Source: Janthinobacterium sp. TND4EL3 (GTDB lineage Bacteria; Pseudomonadota; Gammaproteobacteria; Burkholderiales; Burkholderiaceae_D). From it: a stretch of DNA of 64,000 bases. The translations under genes were made by a program, and so were the position numbers. The notes beneath the pieces were generated by a model. That model saw only the letters and a list, made by a program, of their open reading frames with translations. It did no database searches and was not told the origin of the DNA. Where the stretch lies: positions 248,001 through 312,000 of the forward strand of contig NZ_FTMV01000003.1 of assembly GCF_900156175.1 (NCBI RefSeq). Direction: 5' to 3'. Positions 53,623 through 62,160 of the stretch are shown one piece after another (positions within the stretch are counted from its first letter, which is position 1; each line of letters starts with the position of its first letter).

Positions 53623-54924
53623 ATGGAACACGTAAAGCAGGGGCTGGGTGCAATGCGCGCGCAGGCCGGCACGCAAAACAATACAGGCGCCCTGATCATT
53701 GTCACGGTGCTGTTTTTCATGTGGGGGCTGCTGACCTCGCTCAATGATGTGCTGATTCCCCATCTGCGCTCGATCTACACCTTGACGTATGTCCAGGCGA
53801 TGCTGGTGCAGTTCTGCTTCTTTGGCGCCTACGCCATCGTCTCGCTGCCGGCCGGCATGCTGATCAAGAAAATCGGCTACCAGCGCGGCGTCGTCGCCGG
53901 CTTGCTGATCGCCGCCGCCGGCTGCGCCATGTTTTATCCCGCTTCCACCGGCAGCTACGCGCTGTTCCTGTTGTCCTTCTTCATCCTGGCGGCCGGCATC
54001 ACCGTGCTGCAGGTGGCCGCCAATCCCTACGTGACGGAACTGGGCGACCCGCAGACGGCGTCGAGCCGCCTGACGTTGACGCAGGCGTTCAATGCGCTGG
54101 GCACCACGGTGGCGCCAGCCCTGGGCGGCATGCTGATTTTGTCGGGCACCGTGCTGACGGTGCAGCAGTTCGACCTGCTGCCGGCGGCCGAGCAGCTGGC
54201 CTACCGCGCCAAGGAAGCCGCTTCCGTGCAGGGCCCGTACCTGGCGCTGGCCGCCACCCTGGTGATCCTGGCCGTGCTGTTCGCGCTGGCCAAGCTGCCG
54301 AAGATTTCGCATGCCGACGATGCTGCCGTCCTGGCGCAGGACGGCCACAAGGTGTCGATCTGGTCGCACCGCCACCTGGTGCTGGGCGCGCTGGCCATCT
54401 TCCTGTATGTGGGCGGTGAAGTCAGCATCGGCAGCTTCCTGATCAACTTCCTGGGCGAGAGCCATATCGCGGGCCTCAGCCACGCCGACGCCGCCTATTT
54501 CGTCAGCTATTACTGGGGTGGCGCCATGCTGGGCCGCTTCGTCGGCTTTGCCGTGATGCGCTATGTCAGCCCAGGCAAGACCCTGGCCTTCAACGCCGCC
54601 GTCGTCATCGCGCTGATCCTCGTTGCCGTCTTCTCCAGCGGGCACACGGCCATGTGGGCATTGATCGCTGTCGGCCTGTTCAACTCCATCATGTTCCCGA
54701 CCATCTTCAGCATGGCGCTGAACAAGCTGGGCGCGCAAACGGGGCAGGGTTCGGGCATCCTGTGCATGGCCATCGTGGGCGGCGCCATCGTGCCGTTCAT
54801 CCAGGGCTTCCTGGCCGACCACATCAACCTGCAGCTGTCCTTCCTCGTGCCGGCCCTGTGCTACACGTTCATCCTGTACTTCGGCTGGAAATACGCCAGC
54901 ATGTACAACGGCGACGCCAAGTAA
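53623..54924 (+). CDS. Sugar MFS transporter (FucP/GluP-like)
   Basis: Inner-membrane proton-coupled sugar importer of 433 residues with twelve hydrophobic helices. It begins with ALIIVTVLFFMWGLLTSLNDVLIP, the FucP signature. Other features are AANPYVTELGDPQTASSRLTLTQAFNALGTTVAP and IVGGAIVPFIQGFLAD, typical of the fucose/glucose/galactose family (TIGR01272). GAGAAAG lies before the ATG. The sugar cannot be deduced. No sugar-catabolic gene is next to it; the gene ends at a strong bidirectional terminator. Confidence 0.9.
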   Translation: MEHVKQGLGAMRAQAGTQNNTGALIIVTVLFFMWGLLTSLNDVLIPHLRSIYTLTYVQAMLVQFCFFGAYAIVSLPAGMLIKKIGYQRGVVAGLLIAAAGCAMFYPASTGSYALFLLSFFILAAGITVLQVAANPYVTELGDPQTASSRLTLTQAFNALGTTVAPALGGMLILSGTVLTVQQFDLLPAAEQLAYRAKEAASVQGPYLALAATLVILAVLFALAKLPKISHADDAAVLAQDGHKVSIWSHRHLVLGALAIFLYVGGEVSIGSFLINFLGESHIAGLSHADAAYFVSYYWGGAMLGRFVGFAVMRYVSPGKTLAFNAAVVIALILVAVFSSGHTAMWALIAVGLFNSIMFPTIFSMALNKLGAQTGQGSGILCMAIVGGAIVPFIQGFLADHINLQLSFLVPALCYTFILYFGWKYASMYNGDAK

Positions 54925-54945
54925 GCCGCGCTGCCGTGATCAAGC

Positions 54946-54976
54946 AAAAGGGTGGCCTCGGCCACCCTTTTTTTTG
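54946..54976. terminator. Bidirectional terminator between transporter and LysR gene
   Basis: AAAAGGGTGGC (54946-54956) pairs with GCCACCCTTTT (54961-54971) around CTCG, then further Ts. Both strands have a U-run after the stem. It ends the sugar transporter transcript and, on the minus strand, the LysR transcript whose stop is at 54979. Confidence 0.9.
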
Positions 54977-54978
54977 CG

Positions 54979-55872
54979 TCAGTGCGCGAACGGCGTGCCC
55001 AGCACGTCCTGGCACACTTCGAGCCAGGCGCGCGCCGCATGCGACAGATAGCGCCCGCTCCAGATATGCGCCACCTGCCACGCCACCTCCGGCTCGACGA
55101 TGCGCACCGTCTCCAGCGGTTCGCCAGCCAGGCGGTGGATGAACGGCTCGGGCAGCAGGGCCACGCCCAGGCCCGCCGACGCCATCGCCACCAGCCAGTC
55201 CCATTGTCCGCTCTGCGCCGCGATGGTCGGCGCGAAGCCGGCTTGCGCGAAATGCTGGCGCAGGCTGCGCGTGAGCGCGAAATCATCCTTGAGTAAGACG
55301 AGCGGCAGCTCGGCCAGCGCCCTGAAGGGCAGTGTCGTGCGGTTTTTCTGGAACGTGCCCGGCTCGGCCAGGGCCCAGATCGGGTAGCTGGCGACGGCCA
55401 CGGTCACGAGATCGAGCTCCGGGTCGGCCGGCAGCACCGTCATGCCGATTTCCAGCTCGCCCCCCGCCACCTTGCGCTCGATCTGCTGGCCCGTGTCTTC
55501 CTGCAGGGTCAGGCTGATGTTGGGATGGCGCGCGCGGAAGGCCTTCAATACGGGCGTAAACAAGACATTGATCATGGGCGGGATGCCCACCGTCAGGCTG
55601 CCGCGCTGCAAGGCCTGCGTGTCGCGTACTTCCAGGGTCAGCTGGCGCATGTTCGCCAGCATTTCCTGGCCGTGCTGGTAGACGATGCGGCCCGTGTCGG
55701 TGAGCGTCAGCTTGCGCCCGTCGCGCACCAGCAGCTGCGCGCCCACCTCGTCTTCCAGCTGCCGCACCATCTTGCTGATGGTGGACTGCGTCAGGTGCAG
55801 CGATTCGGCTGCCTGCGTAAAGCTCGACAGACGCACGGTTTCCACGAAATAGCGCAGGGAACGGATATCCAA
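54979..55872 (-). CDS. LysR-family transcriptional regulator
   Basis: Regulator of 297 residues, the usual LysR length. The N-terminal helix-turn-helix is LRYFVETVRLSSFTQAAESLHLTQSTISKMVRQLEDEVGAQLLVR. The effector domain follows from about residue 92 (GSLTVGIPPMINVLFTPVLKAF) and looks like the CbbR/BenM/CynR fold. It is divergent from the CoA-transferase gene across 160 nt, so it is likely its activator. The inducer is probably an organic acid or its CoA ester; that is inference. Confidence 0.88.
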   Translation of the reverse strand: MDIRSLRYFVETVRLSSFTQAAESLHLTQSTISKMVRQLEDEVGAQLLVRDGRKLTLTDTGRIVYQHGQEMLANMRQLTLEVRDTQALQRGSLTVGIPPMINVLFTPVLKAFRARHPNISLTLQEDTGQQIERKVAGGELEIGMTVLPADPELDLVTVAVASYPIWALAEPGTFQKNRTTLPFRALAELPLVLLKDDFALTRSLRQHFAQAGFAPTIAAQSGQWDWLVAMASAGLGVALLPEPFIHRLAGEPLETVRIVEPEVAWQVAHIWSGRYLSHAARAWLEVCQDVLGTPFAH

Positions 55873-55947
55873 GATGATGCTCGCCTTGGCGCGGCATGAA
55901 AATATCGACTGGATGTGGCGAAATTAATTCATGCCATGCATGTGACC

Positions 55948-55967
55948 GGGATTTTATACTGAATCCC
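55948..55967 (+). promoter_or_regulatory. Inverted repeat covering a -10 box, CoA-transferase promoter
   Basis: GGGATT (55948-55953) and AATCCC (55962-55967) flank TATACT (55955-55960), a good -10 hexamer. The expected -35 region (55932-55937, TGCCAT) is poor, as expected for an activator-dependent promoter. A bound regulator would compete with polymerase or adjust it. CATGCATG (55934-55941) next to it could be part of a LysR site. Confidence 0.4.
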
Positions 55968-56032
55968 ACTTATGGGGTTGGTGTATGACAGCCATCCAGT
56001 TTGAGAATATTAAGAATATCAGGAGCATCACG

Positions 56033-57529
56033 ATGTACGAGGACCGTATCCGCCACCCAGGCTTGCTCAGCAAAATCATGAGCGCTGATGAGGCAGCCAA
56101 ATTGTTCCACAACGGCATGCGCGTCGGCATGAGCGGGTTCACCCGTGCCGGCGACGCCAAGGCCCTGCCGCGCGCATTGGCCGAGCGCGCCCTGCAAGAT
56201 CCGTTGAGCCTGACCCTGATCACGGGCGCTTCGCTGGGCAATGGCAGCGACGGCCTGATGGCCGAAGCGGGCGTGCTGGCGCGCCGCATGCCCTTCCAGG
56301 TCGACCCGGTTCTGCGCGGCAAGATCAACAAGGGCGAAGTCATGTTCATCGACCAGCATCTGTCGGAAACGGCCGAGCAGTTGCGTTCTGGCAACCTGGC
56401 CGCCGTCGATATCGCCGTCATCGAAGCGACGGCCATCACGGCGGCCGGCGCCATCATTCCCACCATGTCGGTCGGTAACTCCGCCGCCTTCGCCCAGCAG
56501 GCAACGCAGGTGATCATCGAAATCAACCTGTCCACGCCGCTGGCGCTGGAAGGCTTGCACGACATTTATATTCCGCACACCTTGCCGGGCCGCGAGCCGA
56601 TCCCGCTGACGCGCGTGGACCAGCGTCTGGGCAGCACGGCCATCGCCATCGACCCGGCGCGCATCGCCGCCATCGTCATCACGGACAGCCCCGACAGCCC
56701 GTCGAACGCCTTGCCGCCCGACGAAGAGACGCAGGCCATCGCCGGCCACGTGATCGCCTTCCTGGAAGGCGAAGTGGCGGCCGGGCGCATGGGTCCCGAA
56801 TTGCTGCCGCTGCAGGCGGGCATCGGCACCATCGCCAACGCCGTGCTGCACGGCCTGATCGGCTCGCCCTTCCGCAACATGACGATGTATTCGGAAGTGC
56901 TGCAGGACAGCGCCATCGAGCTGCTCGACTCGGGCCAGCTGGCGTTCGCGTCGGCCTCGTCGATCACCCTGTCGGCGCCCGTGCACCAGAAGCTGATGGA
57001 CAATATCGACCATTACCGGTCAAAAATCGTGCTGCGCCCGCAAGAGATCAGCAACCATCCGGAAATCGTGCGCCGCCTGGGCATCATCGCCCTGAACACG
57101 GCGCTGGAATTCGATATCTACGGCAACGTCAACTCCACGCATGTGTGCGGCACGCACATGATGAACGGCATCGGTGGCTCGGGCGACTTTGCGCGCAATG
57201 GGCAAGTGTCGATGTTCGTGTCGAAATCGGCGGCCAAGGGCGGGCGCATTTCCAGCGTCGTGCCGATGGTGTCGCATGTGGACCATACGGAACATGACGT
57301 CGACGTGCTGGTGACGGAGTGGGGCTACGCGGACTTGCGGGGCCTGGCGCCGCGCGAACGGGCGCCCTTGATCATCGAGCGCTGCACCCATCCCGCTTAC
57401 CGGGACCAATTGCGCGCGTATTACGACGCGGCATGCCAGCGCGGCGGCCACACGCCGCACATCCTGGAACAGGCGCTGTCGTGGCATACGCGCTACCAGG
57501 AAACGCAGAGCATGCTGGCAGCGCAGTAA
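56033..57529 (+). CDS. Acetyl-CoA hydrolase/succinyl-CoA:acetate CoA-transferase family
   Basis: CoA-transferase of 498 residues from ATG 56033, which has AGGAG at ideal spacing. An upstream ATG (55985) adds 16 unlikely residues. It belongs to the succinyl-CoA:acetate transferase/acetyl-CoA hydrolase group (AarC, ScpC-like). The likely catalytic glutamate is E288 in MYSEVLQDSAIELL. The oxyanion/glycine loop is in GIGGSGDFARN near residue 385. It probably recycles acetyl-CoA or propionyl-CoA with succinate. A terminator follows. Confidence 0.88.
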   Translation: MYEDRIRHPGLLSKIMSADEAAKLFHNGMRVGMSGFTRAGDAKALPRALAERALQDPLSLTLITGASLGNGSDGLMAEAGVLARRMPFQVDPVLRGKINKGEVMFIDQHLSETAEQLRSGNLAAVDIAVIEATAITAAGAIIPTMSVGNSAAFAQQATQVIIEINLSTPLALEGLHDIYIPHTLPGREPIPLTRVDQRLGSTAIAIDPARIAAIVITDSPDSPSNALPPDEETQAIAGHVIAFLEGEVAAGRMGPELLPLQAGIGTIANAVLHGLIGSPFRNMTMYSEVLQDSAIELLDSGQLAFASASSITLSAPVHQKLMDNIDHYRSKIVLRPQEISNHPEIVRRLGIIALNTALEFDIYGNVNSTHVCGTHMMNGIGGSGDFARNGQVSMFVSKSAAKGGRISSVVPMVSHVDHTEHDVDVLVTEWGYADLRGLAPRERAPLIIERCTHPAYRDQLRAYYDAACQRGGHTPHILEQALSWHTRYQETQSMLAAQ

Positions 57530-57551
57530 GTTTGCGTCAGCGCAAACACAG

Positions 57552-57584
57552 GGCAGGGCGGTGCAGCACCGCACCTGCCTTTTT
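57552..57584 (+). terminator. Terminator after the CoA-transferase gene
   Basis: A bipartite stem: GGCAGG (57552-57557) with CCTGCC (57574-57579), one bulged A, and GCGGT (57558-57562) with ACCGC (57568-57572). It is followed by TTTTT. A smaller dyad TTTGCG/CGCAAA (57531-57546) lies directly after the stop codon. Confidence 0.7.
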
Positions 57585-57590
57585 CACTAT

Positions 57591-57962
57591 TCAATACATA
57601 TGCAGCGCCTTGGCGCCCAGGCCCAGCAGGGCAAACGTGGTGGTGGCCTGGATGCCCATGAACCACAGGAAGTGGGTATGCATGTGCTTGCGGATGTCGC
57701 CCAGTTCCGTGCGCAAGGCGTGACAGTCGCCGCGCAGGTCGCCGCGAAATTGCGTCAGGTCGGCCCGCAGCAACTGCGATTCGTCGCGCAATGCCGTGCG
57801 CACCTTGTCGAGGCCCTCGCCAAGACGCTGTTCCAGGGTCTTGAACCATTGCCGGTCATGTTCCCGGTCCGTTTCCAGTTTTGTCAGGCGCGCGTCCATG
57901 CGTACAGCATTGTTCGCGCTTTGCTGTTTGTCAAGCCGGTCCGTGGCATAGGCTTCGTTCAT
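57591..57962 (-). CDS. Coiled-coil protein with C-terminal membrane helix
   Basis: Unrecognised protein of 123 residues from ATG 57962, with AAGGAGCG upstream. The body is a long charged helix with heptads (NNAVRMDARLTKLETDREHD, LGEGLDKVRTALRDESQLLR). The C-terminus, FLWFMGIQATTTFALLGLGAKAL, is one membrane-spanning helix. This layout suits a membrane-anchored oligomer with a cytosolic or periplasmic rod. It follows the TetR gene by 96 nt on the same strand. Similar small proteins are common and mostly uncharacterised. Confidence 0.7.
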   Translation of the reverse strand: MNEAYATDRLDKQQSANNAVRMDARLTKLETDREHDRQWFKTLEQRLGEGLDKVRTALRDESQLLRADLTQFRGDLRGDCHALRTELGDIRKHMHTHFLWFMGIQATTTFALLGLGAKALHMY

Positions 57963-58058
57963 TTCACGCTCCTTCGCGCCGGCCGTGCTGCACCAGCGCA
58001 GGCGGCCTGATTCCACTGTCCGCCTTTTTCGCAGGCGCGGCTTGTGCTGGATCAAACG

Positions 58059-58721
58059 TCAGGAAGTGGCAGCGAAACGCAGGCGGATGCCTGTCGTGAC
58101 GACAGCGAGCAAGTCGTCGATATGCGCGTTCATTTCCAGGTGCGGTGTCCATGGGTCGCCCGCATCCATGACGATGCGCAGCGACACGAGGCCGTGCAGC
58201 GATTGCCAGAAGATTTGCGTCATCGTGTGCAGCGCTTGCTCGTCGTGGCGCACCTGGCCCGCCTGCGCCAGTTCGCCGAACAGGTGCAGTGCGTAGGCGT
58301 AGGGATCCTGTTCGATGTTGCCGTGCTCCACTTCGACGGCATCGACTTCCGCGTGCGGGCGCAGCTCCATGAAGATCAGTGAGTACTCGTCCGGATGCTG
58401 GAAGCCATACTCGATGTAGGCGCGGCCGACCAGGGCGATGCGCTGCCACGGATCATCGCTGCCGGCGCAGGCCGTGCGCATGGCGCGTACCAGTTCCAGC
58501 AAGTCCTTGTCCATGGCCTGGGCGATCAGGGTGGCCTTGTCGCGGAACAGCGCGTACACGACGGTGGTGGAAAAGCCGGCCGCCTCGGCCACCTTGCGGA
58601 TGGAAACGGCGCGCGCGCCGCCCTTCTTGATGAGGTCCTTGACGACGTCGATGATGTGCTCGCGCCGCGCCTGAGCCTCGCGTAACTTTCTTTCCTGGAT
58701 ATTAGTTAACTTCTTGTCCAC
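58059..58721 (-). CDS. TetR-family transcriptional regulator
   Basis: Regulator of 220 residues from GTG 58721. The helix-turn-helix reads HIIDVVKDLIKKGGARAVSIRKVAEAAGFSTTVVYALFRDKATLI. The C-terminal domain is of the TetR_C_33/WHG-like type (YIEYGFQHPDEYSLIFMEL). It is divergent from the M14 carboxypeptidase/CYTH pair across 302 nt. A TATAAT box and a short dyad lie just upstream. The ligand is unknown. Confidence 0.85.
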   Translation of the reverse strand: MDKKLTNIQERKLREAQARREHIIDVVKDLIKKGGARAVSIRKVAEAAGFSTTVVYALFRDKATLIAQAMDKDLLELVRAMRTACAGSDDPWQRIALVGRAYIEYGFQHPDEYSLIFMELRPHAEVDAVEVEHGNIEQDPYAYALHLFGELAQAGQVRHDEQALHTMTQIFWQSLHGLVSLRIVMDAGDPWTPHLEMNAHIDDLLAVVTTGIRLRFAATS

Positions 58722-59023
58722 GACTCTTTCCTGGCGACTCTATGAAAGCAAGAATTATAGGGGGGCGACATGGTGCCAATGTGTCAGCCGCTGTTACAAA
58801 TCAGTTTTTTGTCCGGTAGATGCAACAGCTGGCCGATTTTTCGCGCCTTTGCCCGGTACTTTTCCATCGATGCCCCGGATTGGTGCATAAATCGCCGGGC
58901 CAGGCTTTGCGAACGGGGCCAAAGGGCGGAAAATAGCGGGATAGCTTACACTGCGTTTTTTAGCGCGACGGCGGTGGCCCACGAGGCGACGCCGGAACAC
59001 TTACATTCGGACGGGATCATTAC
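58722..59023. other. 302-nt divergent gap between TetR and M14 carboxypeptidase
   Basis: No gene is supported. The left end holds the TetR promoter region annotated separately. The rest contains GC-rich patches such as CCGGGCC but no clean promoter. GACGGGATC lies before the carboxypeptidase ATG and is a weak ribosome-binding site. Confidence 0.5.
58754..58782 (-). promoter_or_regulatory. TetR promoter -10 and candidate autoregulatory dyad
   Basis: On the minus strand a perfect TATAAT lies at 58759-58754, about 33 bp before the GTG start. ACAT-N7-ATGT (58768-58782) is a short dyad over the spacer and -35 area, suitable for a TetR dimer. No consensus -35 is found at the right distance, so the promoter call depends on the -10. 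Confidence 0.4.
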
Positions 59024-60145
59024 ATGACCATTAAAATCAGCCAGAACTTCGACTCGGGCGCCATCGACGTGGTGAGCGCCACCAGTGCCGGCGCCATCGA
59101 CCTGAACTTGCGCAAGGACAGCCACGCCGACATCCACCAGTGGTTCCACTTCCGCCTGCAGGGCGCGCGTGGCCAGGCGTGCACGATGCGCTTCCTGAAC
59201 GCGGGCCAGGCCACCTATCCGGCCGGCTATGAAGATTACCAGGCCGTGGCCAGCTACGACAGCGAAAACTGGTTCCGCGTGCCGACGTCCTTCGACGGCC
59301 AGGTGATGACGATTTCGCACACGCCGGAACTCGACAGCGTGTACTACGCCTACTTCGAGCCGTATTCGTGGGAACGCCATCTGCGCCTGCTGGGCGAAGT
59401 GGCCGAGCATCCGCTGGCGCGCGTGTCCGACCTGGGCAGCACGGTTGACGGTCGCGACATGAACATGGTTACCATTGGCAATCCGCAGGCGGAAAAGAAA
59501 ATCTGGGTCATCGCGCGCCAGCATCCGGGCGAATCGATGGCCGAATGGTTCGTCGAAGGCTTGATCGACTCCCTGCTGGACGACGCCAACCCGATCGCGC
59601 GCAAGCTCTTGCAGCGCGCCGTGTTCCACATCGTGCCGAACATGAATCCGGACGGCTCCATTCGCGGCAACCTGCGCACGAATGCGGCAGGCGCCAACCT
59701 GAACCGCGAATGGATGACGCCATCGCTGGCGTCCAGCCCGGAAGTGCTGTGCGTGAAGAACAAGATCCACGAAACGGGCGTCGACATGTTCTTCGACATC
59801 CACGGCGATGAAGCGCTGCCGTACAACTTTGTGGCCGGCAACGAAATGCTGGAAAACTTTACGCCAGAGCAAGCGGCGCACCAGAAGGCCTTCATCGAGC
59901 GCTACAAGCAGGCCAGCCCCGACTTCCAGGACAAGTTCGGCTATGCGGCCAGCAAGTACAAGTCGGACATGCTGACCCTGGCGTCGAAATACATCGGCCA
60001 CCACTTCGGTTGCCTGGCCTTGACCCTGGAAATGCCGTTCAAGGAAAACGCCGATCTGCCCGATCCGGCCGTCGGCTGGAACGGCGCGCGCAGCGCGGCC
60101 CTGGGCGCGGCCATGCTGCAGCCTATCCTGCTGTCGCTGGATTGA
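59024..60145 (+). CDS. M14-family zinc carboxypeptidase (cytosolic carboxypeptidase-like)
   Basis: Metallo-carboxypeptidase of 373 residues with no signal peptide. An N-terminal beta-sandwich domain (about 1-120) precedes the peptidase domain, the layout of cytosolic carboxypeptidases (CCP, M14D). Zinc ligands are H167 and E170 in RQHPGESMAEW and H260 in DIHGDEALPY. The catalytic glutamate is E336 in LTLEMPFKE. NREW and NPDGSIRGN are family motifs. It probably removes C-terminal acidic residues; the natural substrate in bacteria is not known. The CYTH gene begins 12 nt after it. Confidence 0.88.
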   Translation: MTIKISQNFDSGAIDVVSATSAGAIDLNLRKDSHADIHQWFHFRLQGARGQACTMRFLNAGQATYPAGYEDYQAVASYDSENWFRVPTSFDGQVMTISHTPELDSVYYAYFEPYSWERHLRLLGEVAEHPLARVSDLGSTVDGRDMNMVTIGNPQAEKKIWVIARQHPGESMAEWFVEGLIDSLLDDANPIARKLLQRAVFHIVPNMNPDGSIRGNLRTNAAGANLNREWMTPSLASSPEVLCVKNKIHETGVDMFFDIHGDEALPYNFVAGNEMLENFTPEQAAHQKAFIERYKQASPDFQDKFGYAASKYKSDMLTLASKYIGHHFGCLALTLEMPFKENADLPDPAVGWNGARSAALGAAMLQPILLSLD

Positions 60146-60157
60146 TCGGCGTTGTTC

Positions 60158-60622
60158 ATGGGAATCGAGATCGAGCGTAAGTTCCTGCTGGCCGGCGACG
60201 CCTGGCGTGGCCTGGGCCAGGCGGTACTGCTGCGCCAGGGCTATCTGTCGTCGGCGCGCGAGCGTGTGGTGCGCGTGCGCATCGAAGGCGAACAGGCGAT
60301 GCTGACCATCAAGGGCGCCAACGTGGGTGCGTCGCGCGGCGAGTGGGAGTATCCGATCCCGCTGGCGGACGCCGTCGAGCTGCTCGACGGCCTGTGCGAA
60401 CAGCCGCTGATCGAAAAGGTGCGCCACCGCATCGAACACGCGGGCATGGTGTGGGAAGTCGACGAGTTTCTTGGCGCCAACGCAGGCTTGATCGTGGCCG
60501 AGATCGAACTGGCGTCGGAAGACCAGCCATTCGAGAAGCCGGAATGGATAGGCGCAGAAGTATCGGGCGATGCGCGCTACTACAACGCCAATTTGATCCG
60601 CCACCCGTTCTCGCAGTGGTGA
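60158..60622 (+). CDS. CYTH-domain triphosphate tunnel metalloenzyme
   Basis: Protein of 154 residues from ATG 60158. The hallmark EIERKFLL (EXEXK) opens it at residue 3. Further basic and acidic strands (RQGYLSSARERVVRVRIEG, AMLTIKGANVGASRGEWEYPI, LIEKVRHRIEHAGMVWEVDEF and LIVAEIELASEDQPF) build the tunnel fold. Such enzymes hydrolyse triphosphates, including inorganic triphosphate, or make cAMP or thiamine triphosphate products. Small CYTH proteins of this size mostly act as tripolyphosphatases. It is probably co-transcribed with the carboxypeptidase gene. Confidence 0.87.
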   Translation: MGIEIERKFLLAGDAWRGLGQAVLLRQGYLSSARERVVRVRIEGEQAMLTIKGANVGASRGEWEYPIPLADAVELLDGLCEQPLIEKVRHRIEHAGMVWEVDEFLGANAGLIVAEIELASEDQPFEKPEWIGAEVSGDARYYNANLIRHPFSQW

Positions 60623-60647
60623 TGGTGTTTTAAATGGCGTTGCAATG

Positions 60648-60679
60648 AAAAAGGCGGAACCAAAGGTTCCGCCTTTTTT
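60648..60679. terminator. Bidirectional terminator after CYTH and DUF2863 genes
   Basis: The 14-bp stem AAAAAGGCGGAACC/GGTTCCGCCTTTTT (60648-60661, 60665-60678) with an AAA loop has a U-run on both strands. It separates two convergent genes. Confidence 0.92.
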
Positions 60680-60692
60680 ACGTCTGCACGAT

Positions 60693-61946
60693 TTAGTGGA
60701 AGTGCTCCGTGCCTTGCGGCGTATCTTCCGGCATTTCCGCATGCGCCAGCTCGCCGACGGGGTCGGCGAACAGGGGCGCGCCGCAATCGTCGCAGTATTC
60801 GCCGACAAAACGTTCCGCGTGGCGCTTGATCTGCGTCACGCCGGCGGCGTTCAGGTGTTCGATGATTTCATCGACGGGCGTCTTTTGCTTGTCCAGCGCG
60901 GCGATGCCGACCTGGATCAGGCCTTCGATCGGCGTGCCATCCTCGTCTTCCTGGCCGTACAGGGGCCAGACGATGCCGTAGATGACGTCCGGCGCCTGGC
61001 GCAGGGTGAAGGCGATGCGGTACTCGTCGACCTGACCGTCGGCCGCTTCCTCGCCGAAGCCGGCGATGACGGCGCGCAATTCCGACGGTTCGATGGCCAG
61101 CGTGTGCGTCAGGTAGTGCACGGCGGCACGCACGGAGACGGGACGTATCAGCTTGTCCGCTTCGCGGCACGCGACGTAGTACGCTTCCGGCAGCAGCAGT
61201 TCCAGGCCGCAGCCGGGCAGCAGGCGGGCGATGGTCGGCGTCGCCTGCGTGCGCCATTGTTCCAGGGCGGCGCTGCGCTCGGCGATGAAGTCGAGCTGGC
61301 TGGCCGGCGTCTGCCAGCGGAACAGCGGGGCGCCGGCAGGCGCCACCACGGCTACCAGCAGGTAGCGCGTGTCGGCCAGGAAAGGCGCCGTTTCCGCTTC
61401 CTTCGGCGAGGGTTTGACGGCCGTGCCCTTCAGCGCGGCTTGCGCCAGTTTCTGCGTCTTGGCATAGGTTTCGACATGGCTGCGCGGCAGCTGGTCGATC
61501 GAGTACAGGGTGGGCGCCATGGCCATCTTCGTGCCATCGGCCAGCAGGTGGGCGGCGAAATGCGCGGACAGCACGCCGTGCGCGTCGCCGGCCATGGGGC
61601 CGGAAGCGATGGAAAAGCGCGTCCACGCGAGGATGGGCACGGCCACGAGCAGGGCGTCGTAGCGCACGTCTTCATGCGTGATGACGGTCGATTCGCTGAC
61701 GGCTTCAACGCAGTCCATCAGCACGTCGTAGGCGTTCAAGTCTTCCTTGAACAGGCTGCCCAGGGTGTTGTCGATGGTGTCCTGGTGGCCGGTTTTGAGT
61801 AATTTCTGGAGCTGCGTATCCAGGCTGTGTTCCCAGGACCGCTCTTCGAGACGGCTGGCTGCCTGTACGATCGCCTGGGCAAAGGTGACCAGGCGCTGGC
61901 TGTCGGCAGTCAGTTTATGGGATGAATCTTTGGAAGGACGACGCAT
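60693..61946 (-). CDS. DUF2863 family protein
   Basis: Cytosolic protein of 417 residues. It has no signal peptide. The middle part contains alternating strands and helices, e.g. RYDALLVAVPILAWTRFSI and LFRWQTPASQLDFIAERSAALEQWR. Near the C-terminus YCDDCGAPLFADP contains a CxxC pair that could bind metal. I recognise the pattern as DUF2863, a family largely restricted to Burkholderiales. Function is unknown. It is a stand-alone gene between the bidirectional terminator and the aconitase gene. Confidence 0.78.
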   Translation of the reverse strand: MRRPSKDSSHKLTADSQRLVTFAQAIVQAASRLEERSWEHSLDTQLQKLLKTGHQDTIDNTLGSLFKEDLNAYDVLMDCVEAVSESTVITHEDVRYDALLVAVPILAWTRFSIASGPMAGDAHGVLSAHFAAHLLADGTKMAMAPTLYSIDQLPRSHVETYAKTQKLAQAALKGTAVKPSPKEAETAPFLADTRYLLVAVVAPAGAPLFRWQTPASQLDFIAERSAALEQWRTQATPTIARLLPGCGLELLLPEAYYVACREADKLIRPVSVRAAVHYLTHTLAIEPSELRAVIAGFGEEAADGQVDEYRIAFTLRQAPDVIYGIVWPLYGQEDEDGTPIEGLIQVGIAALDKQKTPVDEIIEHLNAAGVTQIKRHAERFVGEYCDDCGAPLFADPVGELAHAEMPEDTPQGTEHFH

Positions 61947-62105
61947 AGCGGGATAAGAGTCTCGGAAAGTGAAAAAAATGGATCAGTCAAACAATGATAA
62001 ACCCTTATAACCGTATTGTAGAGGATTCAGCCGCACGCAATACGTAAGCTGTCCTTAGATCATGCCGATAGTCGAAATTTCAAGGAAAAACGGGCGCTGC
62101 GGACG

Positions 62106-62137
62106 AAAAAAAAGCGCCGGTCGGAACCGGCGCTTTT
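62106..62137 (-). terminator. Terminator of the aconitase gene
   Basis: AAAAGCGCCGGT (62110-62121) pairs with ACCGGCGCTTTT (62126-62137) around CGGA; on the minus strand a run of eight Ts follows. It lies 24 nt after the acnA stop. Confidence 0.9.
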
Positions 62138-62160
62138 ATCTTACCTCACGGCTGGGCTGA

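Noticed and set aside
58946..60808. 620-codon minus-strand frame opposite the carboxypeptidase and CYTH genes
   Set aside because: It runs across two plus-strand genes and a bidirectional terminator; composition is unlike a real protein.
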